Notes under the pieces: generated by a model
What the model saw: the letters and a program-made list of their open reading frames with translations, nothing else
Databases searched by the model: none
What the model was told of the DNA's origin: nothing
Made by a program: the position numbers and the translations under genes
Part shown: positions 32,427-37,198 of the stretch, piece after piece
How positions within the stretch are numbered: the first letter of the stretch is position 1
Layout: the number at the start of each line of letters is the position of its first letter
Assembly: GCA_937902395.1 (NCBI GenBank)
Contig: CALGTV010000025.1
Span: forward strand, 1-37,198
DNA length: 37,198 bases
Direction: 5' to 3'
Source: an uncultured Ruminococcus sp.
GTDB lineage: Bacteria > Bacillota > Clostridia > Oscillospirales > Ruminococcaceae

Positions 32427-33380
32427 ATGTTTATAGATAATCTTCAATTCAGTCTCAACGCCACTGTACCTGTGGTGCTGATGATGATATTCGGCTACAT
32501 ATGCAGAAAAATCAATCTTCTGGACGACCACACAACCGCTAAGCTGAACAAATTCACATTCAGAGCGGCACTTCCTGCTCTGCTTTTTATTGACCTTTCC
32601 ACAGCGGATTTCAACGGCGTATGGGACGGAAAAATGGTGCTTTTCTGCATAATTGTCACCCTGCTCAGCGTGGGAATTGCCATTATATACTCCCTTTTCC
32701 ACAAGGATAAGGCAGAGCGCGGAGAGATAATTCAGGCGGCATACAGAAGCTCCGCGGCAATTCTGGGCATAGCTTTTATCAAGAATATTTATGGCGAATC
32801 CACAATGGCAGCAATGATGATTGTAGGTACTGTACCTATATATAATATAATAGCTGTGGCAGTGCTCGCGGCGACATCTCCCGAAAAAACAGGTACAGAC
32901 CGAAAAAAACTGTTTCTCGATACGCTGAAAGGCATTGTAACGAATCCCATTATAATAGGTATAGCAGTTGGTCTGCTATGGTCAGTTCTGGCACTTCCTC
33001 AGCCTGCGATTATGATGAAAACCGTGTCATATCTGGGAAATATGGCAACTCCCCTTTCACTGATAGCATTAGGCGCATCATTCCGCAAAAGCGAAGCAGG
33101 AAGCCGCGTAAAAGTAACTGTAGGAATATGTCTGATAAAGCTTGTACTATTATGCGCGATATTCTTGCCTATCGCGATTTCACTGGGATTCCGCGGTGAA
33201 AAGCTTGTGGCAATTCTTATAATGCTTGGCAGTGCAACAACAAGCAGTTGTTTTATTATGGCAAAAAATTTCGGACATAAAGGCACGATTACAGCATTTT
33301 CGGTAATGCTTACAACAATATGTTCAGCATTTACAATGACATTATGGCTGTTTCTGATGAAAAGCATGGGGTATATTTAA
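32427..33380 (+). CDS. AEC family transporter (auxin efflux carrier-like)
   Basis: A 317-aa membrane protein with about ten hydrophobic segments, starting 'FSLNATVPVVLMMIFGYICRKINLLDDHTTAKLNKFTFRAALPALLF', the characteristic N-terminal pattern of AEC permeases, and ending 'ITAFSVMLTTICSAFTMTLWLFL'. Bacterial members export or exchange small organic acids or amino acids; the substrate here cannot be read. AAGGTG lies before the ATG. It is probably in an operon with the CDF gene. No terminator is evident downstream. Confidence 0.9.
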   Translation: MFIDNLQFSLNATVPVVLMMIFGYICRKINLLDDHTTAKLNKFTFRAALPALLFIDLSTADFNGVWDGKMVLFCIIVTLLSVGIAIIYSLFHKDKAERGEIIQAAYRSSAAILGIAFIKNIYGESTMAAMMIVGTVPIYNIIAVAVLAATSPEKTGTDRKKLFLDTLKGIVTNPIIIGIAVGLLWSVLALPQPAIMMKTVSYLGNMATPLSLIALGASFRKSEAGSRVKVTVGICLIKLVLLCAIFLPIAISLGFRGEKLVAILIMLGSATTSSCFIMAKNFGHKGTITAFSVMLTTICSAFTMTLWLFLMKSMGYI

Positions 33381-33544
33381 TTCGTAATTCGCATAAATCG
33401 GACTAAAAAATATTTACCAAACGCAAATGCAATAATTATCGAAATTAATTCACAATATTTTTGTGAAAAAAGTCAAAGGAATCGTATTTTTTTCAAATAG
33501 TGAGAATTTCTTTATAAAAATTTGCTGAAATGCTCTCTGACCCC

Positions 33545-33573
33545 TTGCATTTTTTTTCATTTTGTGGTATGAT
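33545..33573 (+). promoter_or_regulatory. Promoter of carB
   Basis: TTGCAT (33545-33550), 17-nt spacer, TATGAT (33568-33573). Confidence 0.75.
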
Positions 33574-33579
33574 ATAGGG

Positions 33580-33660
33580 TAGAATATTAGGAGCTAATCA
33601 GCGTGAAAAACTGAAACGCACCTAAAATATAACGTGCTGCCAGCACGGGTCAGGAGAAAA
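33580..33660 (+). promoter_or_regulatory. Structured carB leader
   Basis: An 80-nt leader. GCGT/ACGC (33601-33620 region) can be enclosed by TTAGG...CCTAA (around 33587-33627), and a second hairpin, CGTGCTGCCAGCACG, ends just before the AGGAG ribosome site. No PyrR-type consensus or known riboswitch is recognised, and no terminator U-run is present. If regulatory, it would act on translation. The remaining part of 33381-33544 is A+T rich with nothing recognisable. Confidence 0.4.
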
Positions 33661-33662
33661 AA

Positions 33663-36600
33663 ATGCCAAAGATTCAGGATATTAACAAAATCATGATTAT
33701 CGGTTCAGGCCCAATCATTATCGGTCAGGCCTGTGAGTTCGACTATTCGGGAACTCAGGCTTGTAAGGCCCTCAAAAATCTGGGATACGAGATTGTCCTC
33801 GTAAACTCAAACCCAGCAACAATTATGACAGACCCCGACGTTGCTGATACTACTTACATCGAGCCGCTCAACGTGGAAAGACTTACACAGATAATCGAAA
33901 AGGAACGCCCCGACGCTCTCCTCCCTAACCTTGGCGGTCAGTCAGGACTTAACCTCTGCTCAGAGCTGGATGAGGCAGGAGTTCTGAAAAAATACGGTGT
34001 ACGCGTAATCGGAGTTCAGGTTGACGCTATCGAAAGAGGCGAAGACCGTATCGAATTCAAGAACACAATGAATGCCCTCGGTATCGGCATGCCCAGAAGC
34101 GAGGTTGCCTATACTGTTGATGAAGCTGTTAAAATCGCTGAAAATCTAAAATATCCCGTTGTTCTTCGTCCTGCATATACCATGGGCGGCGTAGGCGGCG
34201 GTATGGTATATAATGTAGATGAGCTTAAAGTCGTTTGCGAAAGAGGCTTACAGGCTTCTCTCGTTGGTCAGGTTCTCGTTGAAGAATGTATCTTCGGCTG
34301 GGAAGAGCTTGAGCTTGAGGTTGTCCGCGATATCAACAATAACAAGATTACTGTATGTTTCATTGAAAATATCGACCCTGTCGGCGTTCATACAGGTGAT
34401 TCCTTCTGCTCAGCACCTATGCTTACAATTCCCGAGGATGTTCAGAAAGAACTTCAGGAAATGTCATACAAAATCATTGAGGCTATCGAGGTTATCGGCG
34501 GCTGTAACTGTCAGTTTGCCCGCGACCCCGAAACAGGACGTATTGTCGTTATCGAAATTAACCCCAGAACTTCACGTTCTTCCGCCCTTGCATCAAAGGC
34601 AACAGGCTTCCCCATTGCACTTGTTTCCGCAATGCTTGCCTGCGGTCTTACACTTGATGAAATCCCCTGCGGAAAGTATGGTACACTTGACAAGTACGTT
34701 CCCGACGGTGATTATATCGTAATCAAGTTTGCTCGCTGGGCATTTGAGAAATTCAAGGGCTCAGAGGATAAGCTTGGAACTCAGATGCGCGCTGTAGGCG
34801 AGGTTATGAGTATCGGTAAGACATACAAAGAAGCATTCCAGAAAGCAATCCGCAGCCTCGAAACAGGCAGATACGGTCTTGGATTCGCTAAGAACTTCAA
34901 CAGCATGACAAAGGAAGAACTCCTTGACCTGCTGAAATATCCCACAAGCGAAAGACAGTTTATTATATACGAAGCACTCCGTAAGGGCGCTGAAATTGAC
35001 GAAATCTTTGAGCTTACAAAAATAAAGAAGTACTTCTTAGAGCAGATGCTTGAACTTGTTGAGGAAGAAGAAATGCTCCTCACATTAAAGGGCGCTGTTC
35101 CCGAGGAGGACATTCTCAGACAGGCTAAGCTTGACGGTTTCTCCGACCGTTACCTCAGCTCACTCCTTGAAGTTACAGAGGAAGAAGTAAGAAACGCACG
35201 TATCAGCTACGGTATCTGCGAGGCTTGGGAGGGCGTTCACGTAAGCTCCACAGAAAATGCGGCTTACTACTACTCCACATATCATCTTAAAGAGGATAAG
35301 AGCCCTGTAAGCACAGAAAAGCCAAAGATTATGATTCTCGGCGGCGGACCTAACAGAATCGGTCAGGGTATCGAGTTCGACTACTGCTGTGTACATGCTG
35401 CACTTGCGCTGAAAAAACTTGGATTCGAGTCAATTATCGTAAACTGCAACCCTGAGACAGTATCAACAGACTATGATACATCCGATAAGCTTTATTTCGA
35501 GCCTCTTACACTTGAAGATGTTCTTGCTATTCACGACAAGGAAAAGCCCGTAGGCGTTATTGCTCAGTTCGGCGGACAGACACCCCTTAACCTTGCTAAC
35601 GACCTTAAAAAGTACGGCGTAAACATCCTCGGTACAACTCCCGAGACTATTGACCTTGCAGAAGACAGAGACCACTTCCGCGCAATGATGGATAAACTTG
35701 AAATCCCCATGCCTGAAGCTGGAATGGCTGTAAATGCAGACGAGGCAATTGAAATCGCAAACAGAATCGGCTATCCCGTAATGGTTCGTCCCTCTTACGT
35801 TCTCGGCGGACGCGGCATGGAAATCGTACACGACGATGAAATGATGCGCGTATATATGAATGCGGCTGTAGGTGTAACTCCCGACAGACCTATCCTCATT
35901 GACCGTTTCCTCAACCACGCAACAGAGTGCGAGGCTGACGCTATCTCCGACGGTACAAACTGCTTTGTACCTGCTGTTATGGAGCATATCGAGCTTGCAG
36001 GCGTACACTCAGGCGACTCCGCTTGTATCCTCCCCTCAAAGAATCTCTCACCTGAAATCGTTGAGACAATCAAGGATTACACAAGAAGAATCGCTGTAGA
36101 AATGAATGTACGCGGTCTTATGAATATGCAGTACGCTATTGAGGGCGATACAGTATATGTTCTTGAAGCAAACCCAAGAGCATCCAGAACAGTTCCCCTT
36201 GTTTCAAAGGTATGCAATATCAACATGGTAAAGATTGCAACAGAGATTATCACATCTTCTATCACAGGCAATCCCTCACCTGTTCCCGAGCTGAAAGACC
36301 GTCAGATTGACCACTACGGCGTAAAGGAAGCTGTATTCCCATTCAATATGTTCCCCGAGGTTGACCCGGTTCTCGGACCTGAGATGCGTTCAACAGGTGA
36401 AGTTCTCGGTATCTCTGACAGTTTCGGCGAGGCTTACTACAAGGCACAGGAAGCAACAAAGAATTACCTCCCTGAAAGCGGAACAGTACTTCTCAGTATC
36501 TGTGACAGAGATAAGCCTGAGCTTATCGACATTGCAAAGGGCTTCCACGAGCTTGGCTTCAAGCTTCTTGCAACTCACAAATGCTACAAGCTTATTGTTG

Positions 36601-36887
36601 AGGCTGGAATTCCTTGCGAGAGAATCTTCAAGATTTATGAGGGCAGACGACCTAACATTGCGGATGAAATTGCAAACGGAGAAATTCAGCTTATTATCAA
36701 TACTCCCGCAGGCAAGACAAGTATTCATGATGACAGCTATATCCGTAAGTCTGCTATCAAGCACCGCATAACATATATCACAACTATGGCAGCAGCCAAG
36801 GCAAGTCTTGAGGGTATCAAGTATATGAAATCCAACAAGGAAATCAGCGTGAAATCCTTACAGGCACATCACGAAGATATCAAGTAA
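33663..36887 (+). CDS. carB: Carbamoyl-phosphate synthase, large subunit
   Basis: A 1074-aa full-length large chain that makes carbamoyl phosphate from bicarbonate, ammonia (delivered by the small subunit) and two ATP, for arginine and pyrimidine synthesis. The two homologous halves each begin with a 'GxGPNRIGQ/GSGPIIIGQ' motif ('IMIIGSGPIIIGQACEFDYSGTQA' and 'IMILGGGPNRIGQGIEFDYCCVHA'), each with an ATP-grasp domain ('RPAYTMGGVGGGMV', 'RPSYVLGGRGMEIV'; 'IEINPRTSRSSALASKATG', 'VLEANPRASRTVPLVSKV'). A C-terminal MGS-like allosteric domain (about 935-1070) follows. AGGAG lies before the ATG. The small-subunit gene carA is not next to it, which is less usual. Confidence 0.98.
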   Translation: MPKIQDINKIMIIGSGPIIIGQACEFDYSGTQACKALKNLGYEIVLVNSNPATIMTDPDVADTTYIEPLNVERLTQIIEKERPDALLPNLGGQSGLNLCSELDEAGVLKKYGVRVIGVQVDAIERGEDRIEFKNTMNALGIGMPRSEVAYTVDEAVKIAENLKYPVVLRPAYTMGGVGGGMVYNVDELKVVCERGLQASLVGQVLVEECIFGWEELELEVVRDINNNKITVCFIENIDPVGVHTGDSFCSAPMLTIPEDVQKELQEMSYKIIEAIEVIGGCNCQFARDPETGRIVVIEINPRTSRSSALASKATGFPIALVSAMLACGLTLDEIPCGKYGTLDKYVPDGDYIVIKFARWAFEKFKGSEDKLGTQMRAVGEVMSIGKTYKEAFQKAIRSLETGRYGLGFAKNFNSMTKEELLDLLKYPTSERQFIIYEALRKGAEIDEIFELTKIKKYFLEQMLELVEEEEMLLTLKGAVPEEDILRQAKLDGFSDRYLSSLLEVTEEEVRNARISYGICEAWEGVHVSSTENAAYYYSTYHLKEDKSPVSTEKPKIMILGGGPNRIGQGIEFDYCCVHAALALKKLGFESIIVNCNPETVSTDYDTSDKLYFEPLTLEDVLAIHDKEKPVGVIAQFGGQTPLNLANDLKKYGVNILGTTPETIDLAEDRDHFRAMMDKLEIPMPEAGMAVNADEAIEIANRIGYPVMVRPSYVLGGRGMEIVHDDEMMRVYMNAAVGVTPDRPILIDRFLNHATECEADAISDGTNCFVPAVMEHIELAGVHSGDSACILPSKNLSPEIVETIKDYTRRIAVEMNVRGLMNMQYAIEGDTVYVLEANPRASRTVPLVSKVCNINMVKIATEIITSSITGNPSPVPELKDRQIDHYGVKEAVFPFNMFPEVDPVLGPEMRSTGEVLGISDSFGEAYYKAQEATKNYLPESGTVLLSICDRDKPELIDIAKGFHELGFKLLATHKCYKLIVEAGIPCERIFKIYEGRRPNIADEIANGEIQLIINTPAGKTSIHDDSYIRKSAIKHRITYITTMAAAKASLEGIKYMKSNKEISVKSLQAHHEDIK

Positions 36888-36893
36888 TATTTC

Positions 36894-36925
36894 AAGGGAC
36901 GCTTTTCGGAGCGTCCCTTTATTTG
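36894..36925 (+). terminator. Terminator of carB
   Basis: AAGGGACGC pairs with GCGTCCCTT around TTTTCGGA, followed by TATTTG. It starts 7 nt after the stop codon. Confidence 0.85.
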
Positions 36926-37030
36926 TCGAAAAACCTAAATTTTGTTTCGAATTGCGGTCACGGCACGCCGTGACCCTACATCGTATAACATAGAATAGCC
37001 ATTTTGTAGGGACAGGTTGTGCCGTGTCCG
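36925..37030. repeat. Intergenic quasi-palindromic repeat element, copy B
   Basis: Starts GTCGAAAAACCTAAATTTTG. It has a hairpin built on GGTCACGGC/GCCGTGACC, then CCTACA...TGTAGG, and ends with a GGACA/TGTCC hairpin. It matches the frame of the element at 19699-19801 while the hairpin arms differ by compensating changes, so pairing appears conserved more than sequence. Confidence 0.75.
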
Positions 37031-37198
37031 ATATTTTTAAAAAATTCAGATAAAACAACAAATTTCGCGACTCTGTTTTAAAAATATATAACTATTTATT
37101 GCAAAAGATATAACTGTAAATTTTATTATTAATACACAGTTTTTCCTGTTGATGATTAGTGAAAAAGTAGAAAATAAAAATTATTTTTCAATAATCAA
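37031..37198. other. A+T-rich intergenic tail without recognisable gene
   Basis: Many A and T tracts, no frame with a ribosome site, and no clear hairpin or promoter pair that I would defend. It is probably the upstream region of a gene outside the window. Confidence 0.6.

Noticed and set aside
33580..33660. PyrR-type attenuator or known riboswitch before carB
   Set aside because: No PyrR consensus loop, no terminator U-run and no recognisable aptamer; kept only as a structured leader of unknown role.
34219..34722. Long second frame inside carB, and similar long antisense frames inside typA, GH3, xylA and the Na/Pi gene
   Set aside because: They overlap well-supported conserved genes, lack ribosome sites, and are explained by codon bias in the real frame.
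1..37198. Prophage, conjugative element, CRISPR array or restriction system
   Set aside because: No integrase, phage structural, relaxase, cas or methylase-like protein was found on either strand.

Overview
The window reads as a chromosomal segment of a fibre-degrading Gram-positive gut or rumen bacterium close to Ruminococcus (R. flavefaciens / R. champanellensis type). The reasons are dockerin-bearing secreted xylanases with Thr-rich linkers, a multidomain GH10/GH43 enzyme of cellulosome type, Shine-Dalgarno starts of the GGAGG kind, and many ECF sigma/anti-sigma pairs. Genus assignment is inference from protein character; no rRNA is present.

Layout. Positions 1-2700 hold the end of a tRNA-Thr, a tRNA-Tyr, a YcxB-like membrane protein and the translational GTPase typA. 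Positions 2800-8490 hold a membrane protein of unknown function and a regulatory stretch: an ECF sigma factor with a large single-pass partner carrying a Pro/Thr linker and an extracytoplasmic domain, a small (p)ppGpp synthetase, and a second ECF sigma factor with a zinc-finger anti-sigma factor. Positions 8570-17630 are a xylo-oligosaccharide uptake and use locus: a five-gene leftward operon (DUF4380-like protein, GH3 beta-xylosidase, solute-binding lipoprotein, two permeases), a divergent AraC regulator, and xylose isomerase. Positions 17860-20780 hold a Na/Pi cotransporter-PhoU protein and an SdpR/SdpI-like repressor-membrane pair with a clear operator. Positions 21146-31015 are the extracellular xylan-degradation block: a GH30 xylanase-CBM22-dockerin, a secreted or membrane-anchored protein of unknown function, a CBM22-GH10-CBM22-dockerin-GH43-CBM6 enzyme, and a divergent fusion regulator (sugar-binding PBP domain, degenerate GGDEF-like domain, AraC HTH). 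Positions 31235-36890 hold a CDF metal transporter, an AEC transporter and carB.

How they fit together. The GH30 and GH10/GH43 enzymes would be attached to a cell-surface complex by dockerins and cut glucuronoarabinoxylan outside the cell. The binding protein and two permeases import the oligosaccharides (the ATPase must be encoded elsewhere), GH3 hydrolyses them inside, and XylA isomerises xylose. Regulation is the most interesting part. Both xylanase genes carry the same 39-nt element fused to the -35 box of otherwise identical-geometry promoters (33 of 39 positions match), and the fusion-regulator gene has three 12-nt direct repeats phased at exactly 21 bp just downstream of its own promoter. 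Together these look like a local xylan-sensing circuit.

All positions, repeats and spacings were read by eye. Protein families are recognised from motifs, not from database searches.
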